In this document: positions 7,326-15,232 of the stretch, piece after piece
How positions within the stretch are numbered: the stretch's first letter is position 1
Layout: each line of letters opens with the position of its first letter
Assembly: GCA_020637235.1 (NCBI GenBank)
Contig: JACJWG010000026.1
Location: 1-42,402 of the forward strand
Length of the DNA: 42,402 bases
Source: Acidimicrobiaceae bacterium
Lineage (GTDB): Bacteria; Actinomycetota; Acidimicrobiia; Acidimicrobiales; Ilumatobacteraceae
Direction: 5' to 3'
The notes under the pieces: generated by a model
What the model was told of the DNA's origin: nothing
The model's database searches: none
Seen by the model: the letters and a program-made list of their open reading frames with translations, nothing else
Made by a program: the position numbers and the translations under genes

Positions 7326-8270
7326 ATGGCACTCGTTTCTCCTTCCGTCCGCGCCAGCACCCAGGAACAGGTCCGGGCGGCGCTCACCCGTCGCGACCGC
7401 AACCCGGCGGGCATCGTCCTCCAGGTGCTGCTGCTCACCGCGATCCTGGTGACGTTGCTCATCCTGTTCACCCTGTTGGTGCGGTTGATCTCGCCGGCGA
7501 TGCCGGTGTTCCGCGATCGCGGTGTGGACTTCCTCACCGGCACCATCGGGTCCGATCCCGACAAGGTCGGCATCTGGCCGGGAATCTACGGGTCGTTCTT
7601 CATCGGGCTCGGGATCCTCGTCGTGTCGATCCCGCTCGGTGTGGCGGCGGCGATCTTCCTCGAGGAGTACGCACACGACACGCGGTTCAACCGCTTCATC
7701 GTCGTGAACATCCGCAACCTCGCCGGCGTCCCGGCCGTCATCTACGGTGTGCTCGGCCTCACGATCTTCGTCGAGTGGCTCGACCCGGTGACGCAGGGCA
7801 AGACCGTGATCGCCGCCGCGCTGACGCTCGCCGTCTTGGTGCTGCCGATCATCATCATCACGGCATCCGAGGCGATCCGGGCCGTGCCCCAGGGACTGCG
7901 CGACGCCGGCTACGGGGTCGGTGGATCGAAGTGGGAGGTCACCCGCGACCACGTCCTGCCGTACGCGGCGCCGGGCATCCTCACCGGCACCGTGCTGTCG
8001 CTGGCCCGGGCACTCGGCGAGGCCGCACCGTTGATCCTGATCGGCGCGATCACGGGCCTGTTGCCCGCCACGTCGGTCGACGGGCCCTTCACGGCGCTCC
8101 CGATGACCATCTACAGTTGGTCCGCCAAGGCGGATCCCCCCGGTTCGGAGTTGCGGTTCGACAACACCGCAGCGGCTGCCGGTGTGGTGCTCCTGGCGCT
8201 GGTCCTGCTGTTCAACATCGTCGCGGTGTACTTCCGCAACAAGTACGAGAAGAAGAGGACCGGCACATGA
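7326..8270 (+). CDS. pstA: Phosphate ABC transporter permease PstA
   Basis: A 314-residue second permease subunit of the Pst importer. It has six predicted membrane helices, for example LLLTAILVTLLILFTLLVRL near residues 37-56 and a final VLLALVLLFNIVAVYF. The cytoplasmic coupling loop EAIRAVPQGLRDAGYGVGGS contacts the ATPase. The Pst-type segment AIFLEEYAHD precedes it. It starts 1 bp after the pstC stop and overlaps pstB by 4 bp (ATGA), consistent with one translationally coupled unit. Confidence 0.95.
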   Translation: MALVSPSVRASTQEQVRAALTRRDRNPAGIVLQVLLLTAILVTLLILFTLLVRLISPAMPVFRDRGVDFLTGTIGSDPDKVGIWPGIYGSFFIGLGILVVSIPLGVAAAIFLEEYAHDTRFNRFIVVNIRNLAGVPAVIYGVLGLTIFVEWLDPVTQGKTVIAAALTLAVLVLPIIIITASEAIRAVPQGLRDAGYGVGGSKWEVTRDHVLPYAAPGILTGTVLSLARALGEAAPLILIGAITGLLPATSVDGPFTALPMTIYSWSAKADPPGSELRFDNTAAAAGVVLLALVLLFNIVAVYFRNKYEKKRTGT

Positions 8271-9154
8271 CCGAGCAGGGAGTGACGAGCGTGACCGACC
8301 AGGGTCCGACCATCCGCATCGACGAGCCACGAGCCGGCGATGCACCGAGCGAGACGACCGCCGTCGACGGACACGTGGTGTTCGACGTCCGCGACCTCAG
8401 CGTCTACTACGGCCCGTTCCGGGCGGTGCGCGATGCCAACCTGCACATCCGCCAGCACGAGATCACGGCGTTCATCGGGCCGTCCGGCTGTGGCAAGACC
8501 ACGGTGCTGCGGTGCTTCAACCGCATGAACGACTTCATCGAGACGGCGCGCGTCGAGGGCACCATCAACTACCACGGTGTCGATCTCTACGACCCGCAGG
8601 TGAACAGCACCGAGGTGCGGCGACGGATCGGCATGGTGTTCCAGAAGCCGAACCCGTTCCCGAAGAGCATCTACGACAACGTCGCCTACGGCCCGAGGCT
8701 CGCCGGCATGAAGAAGAAGGCCGAGCTCGACGACGTGGTCGAGAAGTCGCTGCGCGGCGCTGCACTGTGGGACGAGGTGAAGGATCGCCTGAAGAACTCC
8801 GGACTCGGTCTGTCCGGCGGCCAGCAGCAGCGACTCTGCATCGCTCGCGCGATCGCGGTGGATCCCGAGGTGATCCTGATGGACGAGCCGTGTTCGGCGC
8901 TCGACCCGATCGCCACCGCACGCATCGAGGATCTGATGCAGGAGATCAAGTCGAAGTTCACGATCGTGATCGTCACGCACAACATGCAGCAGGCGGCACG
9001 AGTGAGCGATCGCACCGCGTTCTTCACCACCGAGGTGAATCCCGAGAGCGACCGACGCACCGGTGTGCTCGTCGAGTACGACCTGACCAAGAAGATCTTC
9101 TCCAACCCTGGCGACGAGCGGACGGAGCAGTACGTGACGGGACGGTTCGGCTGA
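8267..9154 (+). CDS. pstB: Phosphate ABC transporter ATP-binding protein PstB
   Basis: A 295-residue ATPase that powers phosphate import. Walker A GPSGCGKTT is at residues 71-79, the Q-loop lies in MVFQKPNPFPKS, the signature is LSGGQQQR, Walker B is VILMDEPCSALD, and the switch His is in VTHNMQQAARV. MVFQKPNPFP and the FNRMND segment are characteristic of PstB rather than other importers. The first 36 residues are an acidic extension; an internal GTG (V6 or V9) could be used instead. The ATG overlaps the pstA stop (ATGA) and the stop overlaps the phoU start (TGATG). Confidence 0.96.
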   Translation: MTEQGVTSVTDQGPTIRIDEPRAGDAPSETTAVDGHVVFDVRDLSVYYGPFRAVRDANLHIRQHEITAFIGPSGCGKTTVLRCFNRMNDFIETARVEGTINYHGVDLYDPQVNSTEVRRRIGMVFQKPNPFPKSIYDNVAYGPRLAGMKKKAELDDVVEKSLRGAALWDEVKDRLKNSGLGLSGGQQQRLCIARAIAVDPEVILMDEPCSALDPIATARIEDLMQEIKSKFTIVIVTHNMQQAARVSDRTAFFTTEVNPESDRRTGVLVEYDLTKKIFSNPGDERTEQYVTGRFG

Positions 9155-9909
9155 TGGACGAGTTGCGTCGCACCTACCACGACGACCTGTCGCAGGCGAA
9201 GGACGAACTCGTCCGCCTCGCCGCGGTGGTCACCGAGTCGATCCCCCGCGCCACGGCCGTCTTGCTCGACGGCGACCTCGAAGGCGCCGACTACATCATC
9301 CGCGGCGACGACGAGATCGATGCCCGTGCGCTCGACCTCGAGGAGCACTGCTACCAGATCCTCGCGCTCCAGGCGCCGGTGGCCACCGATCTGCGCCAGG
9401 TGGTGGCGCTCACCAAGATGGTGGCCGAGGTGGAGCGCAGCGCCGACCTGCTGTGCAACATCTGCAAGGCCGCCCGCCGCATCTACGGCCACGAGCTCGA
9501 TCCGAAGCTGCGCGGCATCATCGCCCGCATGGGCGAGCAGGCCCAGCAGCTGTACGACGCCGCGATCGAGAGCTTCGTCGAGAACGACGCCGCGAAGGCG
9601 GCCGCCGTCGACGACATGGACTCGTACCTCGACGGGCTGCAGAAGCAGTTCGTGCAGGCGATCTTCGAGAGTCATGCCGCCGGCCGGATCGACCTGCAGG
9701 TGGCGGTGCAGCTCGCCGTCGTCGCTCGCTTCTACGAGCGCATCGGCGATCATGCGGTGAACATCGGCGAGCGCGTGCGCTTCGTGGTCACCGGATGGCT
9801 CCCCGAGCACAAGGGTGCGGCGAGGTTCAAGTACCGCACCGACGTGACGGGGGAGATCCCCCGTATCCCGGCGGCGTCGCTCCCCGACGCCGCTGACGGC
9901 CACGACTGA
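9154..9909 (+). CDS. phoU: Phosphate signalling protein PhoU
   Basis: A 251-residue, almost all-helical protein with the two PhoU three-helix repeats. The metal-binding motifs are recognisable in the halves as EVERSADLLCNI and RFYERIGDHAVNIGER. PhoU links the Pst transporter to the PhoR/SenX3-type kinase, holding it off when phosphate is plentiful. It overlaps pstB by one base and is followed 11 bp later by the sensor kinase gene, so transporter, PhoU and kinase are probably made from one message. The C-terminal 30 residues are a loosely conserved tail. Confidence 0.95.
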   Translation: MDELRRTYHDDLSQAKDELVRLAAVVTESIPRATAVLLDGDLEGADYIIRGDDEIDARALDLEEHCYQILALQAPVATDLRQVVALTKMVAEVERSADLLCNICKAARRIYGHELDPKLRGIIARMGEQAQQLYDAAIESFVENDAAKAAAVDDMDSYLDGLQKQFVQAIFESHAAGRIDLQVAVQLAVVARFYERIGDHAVNIGERVRFVVTGWLPEHKGAARFKYRTDVTGEIPRIPAASLPDAADGHD

Positions 9910-9920
9910 CGGACGCACCC

Positions 9921-10994
9921 ATGGGTCTGCTCAACCGCCGGCGAGAGACCGACGGTGCGTCACCGGAGCTCGACGATGCGCGAGCCGAGACCGACCGGCT
10001 CCGTCTCGAGCTCGACCGTGCACGCTCGACCCTCGACGGGCTCCCCATCGGTGTGGTCGTGGTCGACGCCGACGGCGCGGTGGTCAGCCGCAACCGCTCG
10101 GCGAGTTTCGGCCGAGGGCATTCCGAGGTGCTGATCAGCGAAGCGATCGACCGCCAGGTACGCCAGGCCCTCGATGGGCGCGAGTCGACCGCCGCCGTCG
10201 AGCTGTTCGGGCCGCCGAAGCGGGTGGTGCAGGTGCGGGCCACGCCGCAGGCGGACGGTGGCGCATACGTGGTGGTGGAGGACATCAGCGAGCGGGCACG
10301 GCTCGACGCCGTGCGCACCGACTTCGTCGCCAACATCAGCCACGAGCTGAAGACCCCGGTGGGTGCCCTCGCCGTGCTGGCGGAGGCGTTGAGCGAGGAG
10401 ACCGACCTCGCCGTCGTCCACCGCCTCGCCGGCAAGATGGTCGACGAGGCGCACCGTGCGGCCACGTCGATCGACGACCTGCTCGAGCTGTCGCGCATCG
10501 AGCTCGGTGGCAGCGCGGTGCGCGACCCGGTCGACGTCCGCCAGGCGCTGCGCGAAGCGGTGATCCGATCGCTCGCCGCCGCCGAACAGCGCGACATCCG
10601 CATCGACCTCGACGAGCCGGTCGAGCCGATCACGGTGCTCGGCGATCGCCGCCAGCTCGTGTCGGCGATCAGCAACCTGATCGACAACGCGGTGAAGTAC
10701 AGCGAGCCGGGCTCGGACGTGTACGTCTCGACCACCCGCGAGCAGTCCCGTGATCACGCGTGGGTGGGGATGCAGGTGCGCGACCGCGGCATCGGCATCC
10801 CGGCCAAGGACCTCGACCGGATCTTCGAGCGCTTCTACCGCGTCGACCGGGCCCGCAGCCGCGACACCGGTGGCACCGGTCTCGGACTCGCGATCGTGCG
10901 TCACGTCGCCACCAATCACGAAGGAGACGTCCAGGTGACATCCATCGAAGGTGAGGGCAGCACCTTCACGCTCAGGATCCCGGTGGCACCGTGA
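9921..10994 (+). CDS. senX3: Sensor histidine kinase of the phosphate regulon, SenX3/PhoR type, no membrane segment
   Basis: A 357-residue kinase. Order: a short coiled region (15-39), a PAS-like domain (about 40-125, starting GLPIGVVVVDADGAVVSRN), a HisKA dimer domain with the phospho-accepting H141 in NISHELKTP, and a HATPase_c domain with N-box LIDNAVKYSEPG, G1 VRDRGIGIP, F-box FERFYRVDR and G2 GGTGLGLAIV. Mycobacterial SenX3 has two N-terminal membrane helices; none is present here, so this one would be cytosolic and must receive its signal through PhoU or the Pst complex. The ATG at 9921 is the only sensible start. It overlaps the regulator gene by 4 bp (GTGA). Assignment as the Pho kinase rests on context. 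Confidence 0.88.
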   Translation: MGLLNRRRETDGASPELDDARAETDRLRLELDRARSTLDGLPIGVVVVDADGAVVSRNRSASFGRGHSEVLISEAIDRQVRQALDGRESTAAVELFGPPKRVVQVRATPQADGGAYVVVEDISERARLDAVRTDFVANISHELKTPVGALAVLAEALSEETDLAVVHRLAGKMVDEAHRAATSIDDLLELSRIELGGSAVRDPVDVRQALREAVIRSLAAAEQRDIRIDLDEPVEPITVLGDRRQLVSAISNLIDNAVKYSEPGSDVYVSTTREQSRDHAWVGMQVRDRGIGIPAKDLDRIFERFYRVDRARSRDTGGTGLGLAIVRHVATNHEGDVQVTSIEGEGSTFTLRIPVAP

Positions 10995-11698
10995 ACGCGC
11001 CGGTCGTGCTGCTCGTCGAGGACGAGGAGAGTTTCGTCGACGCCCTGCTCGTGGGGCTCACCCGCGAGGGCTTCAAGGTCGAGGTCGCCCGCGACGGCTA
11101 CGAGGCGCTCGAGCGTTTCGACCTCGTGCGCCCCGACCTGGTGCTGCTCGACGTGATGCTGCCCCGCATCAGCGGGATCGACGTCTGCCGCCAGCTGCGC
11201 AAGCGCACCCAGGTGCCGATCATCATGGTCACCGCGAAGAGCTCCGAGATCGACACGGTCGTCGGCCTCGAGGTAGGGGCCGACGACTACGTCACCAAGC
11301 CGTACCGCATCCGTGAGCTCGTCGCCCGCATGCGTGCCGTGTTGCGCCGCAACGCCCGCGACCAGCAGGCCGTTCCCGACCTCAGCATGGGCTCGGTGGT
11401 CGTGGGGGACGTGGCTCTCGATCCCGAGGAGCACCGCGTCACCTTGCACGGCGAGCCGCTCGGGCTGCCGTTGAAGGAGTTCGAGCTGCTGCACCTGCTG
11501 ATGGCCAACGCCGGGCGGGTGCTGCCTCGCGAGGTGCTGATCGACCGGGTGTGGGGCAGCGACTACGTGGGCGACACCAAGACGCTCGACGTGCACGTGA
11601 AGCGGCTGCGCAGCAAGATCGAGGAGGACCCGGCGAACCCGAGCCGGATCGTCACCATCCGCGGTCTCGGCTACAAGTACGAACGCCCTCGCGTCTGA
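10991..11698 (+). CDS. regX3: OmpR-family response regulator, RegX3/PhoP type
   Basis: A 235-residue two-domain regulator. The receiver has acidic pocket E10/D11, phospho-acceptor D54 (LLDVMLP), T81 and K103 (TKPY). The C-terminal winged-helix domain (about 130-233) ends YVGDTKTLDVHVKRLRSKIE and TIRGLGYKYE, the OmpR/PhoB DNA-contact region. It overlaps the kinase gene by 4 bp. By context it is the regulator that should bind the PHO boxes at 2426 and 5069. An MtrA-like role is the alternative, but the pst-phoU linkage argues against it. Confidence 0.92.
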   Translation: MNAPVVLLVEDEESFVDALLVGLTREGFKVEVARDGYEALERFDLVRPDLVLLDVMLPRISGIDVCRQLRKRTQVPIIMVTAKSSEIDTVVGLEVGADDYVTKPYRIRELVARMRAVLRRNARDQQAVPDLSMGSVVVGDVALDPEEHRVTLHGEPLGLPLKEFELLHLLMANAGRVLPREVLIDRVWGSDYVGDTKTLDVHVKRLRSKIEEDPANPSRIVTIRGLGYKYERPRV

Positions 11699-11737
11699 CC
11701 ATCCACCGACCGGCGATCCGGTGAGCGGCCCCCGACC

Positions 11738-11743
11738 TACGAT
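11738..11743 (+). promoter_or_regulatory. -10-like hexamer of a leaderless transporter promoter
   Basis: TACGAT ends 6 nt before the GTG at 11750. A short inverted repeat (ACCGG-N4-CCGGT, 11708-11721) just upstream may end the regX3 transcript. Confidence 0.45.
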
Positions 11744-11749
11744 GCCGAG

Positions 11750-13327
11750 GTGACCACGCGCCCGCCCGTCCCGCCCGCCGGCGGTCGGGGCGCGCCCGCC
11801 GGTCGCACCGGGCCGGTCACCCGCCCGCCGGCGCGTCGCACCACGACGGTGACGTCGCGCTTCGGCCGGCTGGCCCGCACCCACGCGTCGATGGCGGCCG
11901 GCGACGCAGCGATGGCGGTGGCGCTGGCCGACTCGGTGTTGTTCAGCCTCGACGCCGACGCAGCTCGCAGCCGGGTGCTGCTGTTCCTCGGGATCAGCTT
12001 CGTGCCGTTCCTGTTCGTCGCGCCGCTCATCGGGCCGACGATCGACCGCATGGCCGGCGGTCGCAGGCTGGTGATCCAGCTGATCACCGTGGTGCGTGTG
12101 GTGCTCTCGATCGCGATGGCGTTCAACGCGGACAGCCTGCTGTTGTTCCCGCTCGCGTTCGTCGCGATGGTGGCGCAGAAGACCTATGCGATCTCGAAGA
12201 GCGCGCTCGTACCGACGGTGGTGCGCAGCGAGGAGGAGCTGGTCGAGGCGAACTCGAAGCTCGGGCTGATCTCCGGCCTCGTCGGCGCCGTCGCGATCGT
12301 GCCGGCAGGCCTGCTGCAGAAGACGCTCGGCCCGACGGCCACCCTGCTGTACGCGGCGATCATTTTCGGGGTGGCGTTCGTGATGGCCACCCGTCTGCCC
12401 CGCGAGGTGATCGCCGCACGTGGTGCCGGCCGCGACGAACAGGTCGAGCTGCACTCCGACCAGGTGGTGCTCGCCGCCAACACGATGATGTTGTTGCGGG
12501 CGGCGGCCGGGTTCACGTTCTTCCACTTGTTCTTCTGGTTCCGTGCCCAGTCGGCCGGGCTCGTGTGGTTCGGCCTGTCGCTCGGCTTCGCGAGCCTGCT
12601 CACGATGACCGGCAACGCCGTCGCCCCACTGCTGCGTGCCCGGTTGCGCGAAGAGACCATGCTGGTCGGCGCCGTCGGGCTGCTCGCGGCGGCGGGTGTC
12701 GCCACCACCTTCGTCGGCGGCGTCGTGTCCGGCATGCTCCTCGCCGGCTCGGTGAACTTCGCCGCGGCGACCGGACGGCTCGCGTTCGAGGCGATCGTGC
12801 AACGCGACGCCCCCGACGCGAACCGAGGTCGAGCCTTCGCCCAGTTCGAGACGAAGTTCCAGCTGGGCTGGGTGGGCGCCGGCGTGGTGCCCGTCCTGCT
12901 CTCGATGCCCGGACGCCTCGGCTTCGTGATCGTCGGCGTGGCCGCTGGTCTGGCCACCCTCTACTACCTGGCCGGCACCAAGGCCGTCGAGGCCGGCCGG
13001 TCGATCCCGCGCCCGCTGACCGCGCTCGGCATCAGCCGTGCGGCCCGCCTGCCACGGGCTCGTCCGGCACGCCCGACCCGGGCCGCCCGTCCGGTTCGTC
13101 CGGGCGGAGCGCCGCGGGCATCAGGCGGCGCGGGGCACCCGGGCGTTCCGCCACCGCCACCTCCACCGCCGGGTCGTCGGGGTCGACCGGCTCGCCGGCC
13201 GGCTGCGGGCGGCCCAGCCGTCGATCGATCGCCGCGAGGTCGAACACCAGGTCGAAGTGGTTCCGGCCGCACACCTCGACCGTCGGGACACCCCATGCCG
13301 CCGCCAGGCGAGCGCTCTGGGCCTTGA
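11750..13327 (+). CDS. MFS-type membrane transporter with a long Pro/Arg-rich tail
   Basis: A 525-residue protein. Residues 1-45 are a Pro/Thr/Arg-rich cytosolic lead, then about ten to twelve hydrophobic helices follow to about residue 415 (for example VLLFLGISFVPFLFVAPLIG, LLFPLAFVAMVAQ, GVVSGMLLAGSVNFAAATG). An MFS loop-like GPTIDRMAGGRR follows the first helix pair. The core looks like an MFS exporter of unknown substrate. The last 95 residues (from about 13040) are a low-complexity Arg/Pro tail with PPPPPPPP. All of this tail lies opposite the 3' end of the convergent hydrolase gene, so one of the two reading frames may be longer here than in relatives. GTG at 11750 has a leaderless-type -10. 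Confidence 0.8.
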   Translation: MTTRPPVPPAGGRGAPAGRTGPVTRPPARRTTTVTSRFGRLARTHASMAAGDAAMAVALADSVLFSLDADAARSRVLLFLGISFVPFLFVAPLIGPTIDRMAGGRRLVIQLITVVRVVLSIAMAFNADSLLLFPLAFVAMVAQKTYAISKSALVPTVVRSEEELVEANSKLGLISGLVGAVAIVPAGLLQKTLGPTATLLYAAIIFGVAFVMATRLPREVIAARGAGRDEQVELHSDQVVLAANTMMLLRAAAGFTFFHLFFWFRAQSAGLVWFGLSLGFASLLTMTGNAVAPLLRARLREETMLVGAVGLLAAAGVATTFVGGVVSGMLLAGSVNFAAATGRLAFEAIVQRDAPDANRGRAFAQFETKFQLGWVGAGVVPVLLSMPGRLGFVIVGVAAGLATLYYLAGTKAVEAGRSIPRPLTALGISRAARLPRARPARPTRAARPVRPGGAPRASGGAGHPGVPPPPPPPPGRRGRPARRPAAGGPAVDRSPRGRTPGRSGSGRTPRPSGHPMPPPGERSGP

Positions 13328-14033
13328 ACGACGCCGTCTCGTGCTCGCCGTGCAGGACCACCACCTGCGCATCGGGCCGAGGTGACAGCGGCACCGACCA
13401 CGCCGCTGCCGACGCGTCGTCGAGTCCGAGTGCGTCGTTCACGTAGGTGCGCACGAGTGGTGCCAGCCGGAACACGCCCGACAGCAACAACAGCCGGTCG
13501 ATGCGCACCAGCGCGCGCTGAGCGACGAGGGCGGCGAGGTGCGCGCCGGCGGAGCTGCCCGACAGCGTGACGACGGAGGGACGCAGCTCGGCGACCACCA
13601 CCTCGACGGCCCTGACGCACTGCTCGACGATCGTGCCGATCGGGGCAGCGGGCGCCAGCGTGTAGTCGACGGCGGCGAACGACGTGCCGCTCGCCACCGA
13701 CTCGGTCGCCGGCATCCACGAATCGGCGGCACCGAGCGCCTGCCAGTACCCGCCGTGCACGAACACGTGCAGCGGCGCGCCGAGTGCCGCCTCGACGACG
13801 AGGAGCCGCTCCGGTGGGGTGGGACCGTGGCGCAGTTCACGCGGCGGGTGCCTCGCGGCGGCAGCGTCGCTCGCGAGCCGGTACCGCTCGAGCTCGGCAT
13901 CGATCGACTCGACACAGCTCGACGGCGAGTACTCCACCTCGCGCGGGGTGCGGTCCACGTCGGGCGTTCCGGCTGACGTCGTGGGCGCTCGGTGCGGACC
14001 GTGCGCGGTCAGAGTTCGATGCGGGCGAGCCAC
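13032..14033 (-). CDS. Alpha/beta hydrolase, kynurenine formamidase-like motif
   Basis: A 333-residue hydrolase. The oxyanion motif HGGYW (93-97) is the form seen in kynurenine formamidases (HGGxW). The nucleophile S160 lies in GSSAG, and later motifs give the acid (VVLHGEHETASF) and the base His (GRNHFDLVF). The family usually begins near the EYSPSS segment (34-39), so a GTG at 13958 is an alternative start; the GTG at 14033 overlaps the upstream gene by 25 bp. The fold ends near residue 270; the remaining 60 residues are Pro/Asp/Arg-rich and lie opposite the transporter tail. The substrate is not certain. Confidence 0.82.
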   Translation of the reverse strand: MARPHRTLTAHGPHRAPTTSAGTPDVDRTPREVEYSPSSCVESIDAELERYRLASDAAAARHPPRELRHGPTPPERLLVVEAALGAPLHVFVHGGYWQALGAADSWMPATESVASGTSFAAVDYTLAPAAPIGTIVEQCVRAVEVVVAELRPSVVTLSGSSAGAHLAALVAQRALVRIDRLLLLSGVFRLAPLVRTYVNDALGLDDASAAAWSVPLSPRPDAQVVVLHGEHETASFKAQSARLAAAWGVPTVEVCGRNHFDLVFDLAAIDRRLGRPQPAGEPVDPDDPAVEVAVAERPGAPRRLMPAALRPDEPDGRPGSGVPDEPVAGGPHG

Positions 14034-15193
14034 AGGCCCGGCGCCTCGAGCTCGGCCGGCGTGGGCAACGACGAGTCGGTGGCGAACAGCGACGCGAGCG
14101 CGGCCTCACCGGCACGATCGACCACCCCAGCGACGAAGTTCTTGCCTCGCTGCACCATCGCCGGCGTGACCTGCAATCCGAGCAGGCGTTCGATGAACAC
14201 GTCCTCGGCGCCGGCCTCGATGCGACGCCGGCGCACCGCCTCGGCGATGCGCAGCGCATCGCCGCCGATCAACCGGGCGGCCACCGAGTCGACCATGTAG
14301 TCGACGTACCCCACCACCGCCGCCGTGGCGGCGTCGAGCACCGGGGCGAGTGCCACCTGCTCGGGGGAGCGGACGGCGCCGAGCAGCACCTCCGGGTCGG
14401 AGAACGCCTGCTGGATCGCGACCATCGGATCGCCGTCGGTGCCGAGATCGAGGTCGGCGAGCTTCTCCGACACGCTCGACGGGTCGGCCCGGAACGCGCC
14501 GACGTGACGCTGCACGAGCGAGATGATCGCCTCACGGGTGGGGGTGTGGCTGTACACCGAGTGCCCGATGAGCTCCTGCGCGAGCACCCACAACCGCATC
14601 TCGTCCAGCGGCAGGCTCCACTCGTCGGCGAACTGGTCGACCGTGCGCGCCACCACCAGCACGGAGGACGAGGTGCGCGGCACCGGCAGGTCGTACTGGC
14701 CGAACGCCCTCGTGCCGAGTCGTCCCACCATCGATCCGATCGACATGCCCATCATCGCCGGCGCCATCATCTGGCTCAGACCGGCCATCATCGCCATCAT
14801 CGGATCGTGCGGGGCCGGCGTGTCGTCGACGTCGCCAGGGCGAGCCAACGACACGGCGAGCTCGGTGAACAGCGGGCGGTAGTCCTCCAGCGTGCGTTGC
14901 GCCCACACGCCAGGGGTGACGAGTTCGAGCCGGGGCGCCGGCCCTTCGAAGCCGGTGACGTCGCGGACGTGCATCTCGGCGATCGGCACGAGGCGGTCGT
15001 AGGCGATCCGCACCGTCGGCTCGACGTTCGCCTCGCCGCCGGGCGACCCGCCCGACGTCGCCAGGGCGGCGAACTGGCGGGCTGCGTCCCAGTTGAGCGG
15101 ACCCTGCCCCTGCAGCGCCTTGGCGAGGTCGCCGAAGAGCGGCAGGTTCGCGAACGGGTCGAACTCGGGATCGCGGCCGGCGTCGTCTGCCAT
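14009..15193 (-). CDS. Zincin-like protein, DUF2342 / putative hydrolase family, active site degenerate
   Basis: A 394-residue soluble protein of the actinobacterial family annotated as zinc-dependent metalloprotease or F420-associated hydrolase (zincin_2). The N-terminal FANLPLFGDLAKALQGQGPLNWD and the Met-rich MMAPAMMGMSIGSMVG segment are typical. Where relatives carry the zinc motif HExxH after RLWV, this protein has AQELIGHS (205-212): the first His is Gln206 and the second is Gly210, while Glu207 remains. The usual metal site is therefore gone, so proteolysis is unlikely unless His211 and others form a different site. It is divergent from the SDR gene, with only 39 bp between start codons. 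Confidence 0.82.
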   Translation of the reverse strand: MADDAGRDPEFDPFANLPLFGDLAKALQGQGPLNWDAARQFAALATSGGSPGGEANVEPTVRIAYDRLVPIAEMHVRDVTGFEGPAPRLELVTPGVWAQRTLEDYRPLFTELAVSLARPGDVDDTPAPHDPMMAMMAGLSQMMAPAMMGMSIGSMVGRLGTRAFGQYDLPVPRTSSSVLVVARTVDQFADEWSLPLDEMRLWVLAQELIGHSVYSHTPTREAIISLVQRHVGAFRADPSSVSEKLADLDLGTDGDPMVAIQQAFSDPEVLLGAVRSPEQVALAPVLDAATAAVVGYVDYMVDSVAARLIGGDALRIAEAVRRRRIEAGAEDVFIERLLGLQVTPAMVQRGKNFVAGVVDRAGEAALASLFATDSSLPTPAELEAPGLWLARIEL

Positions 15194-15220
15194 GACGGCA
15201 TGCTACGGCGGGTGTCGCAG

Positions 15221-15226
15221 TAGTTT
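15221..15226 (+). promoter_or_regulatory. -10-like hexamer of a leaderless SDR promoter
   Basis: TAGTTT ends 6 nt before the GTG at 15233, inside the 39-bp divergent spacer. Confidence 0.5.
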
Positions 15227-15232
15227 GCCCGC

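Noticed and set aside
6517..7472. GTTCACC matches at 6517-6523 and 7466-7472 as additional PHO boxes
   Set aside because: Both are single units without an 11-bp partner and encode Phe-Thr in helices of PstC and PstA.
7275..8345. 356-codon minus-strand frame opposite pstA
   Set aside because: Composition is Arg/Asp/His-rich noise; the plus strand encodes the complete PstA.
10916..12802. 628-codon minus-strand frame opposite the response regulator and transporter
   Set aside because: Long frames are expected opposite high-GC genes; it shows no motif and spans two real genes.
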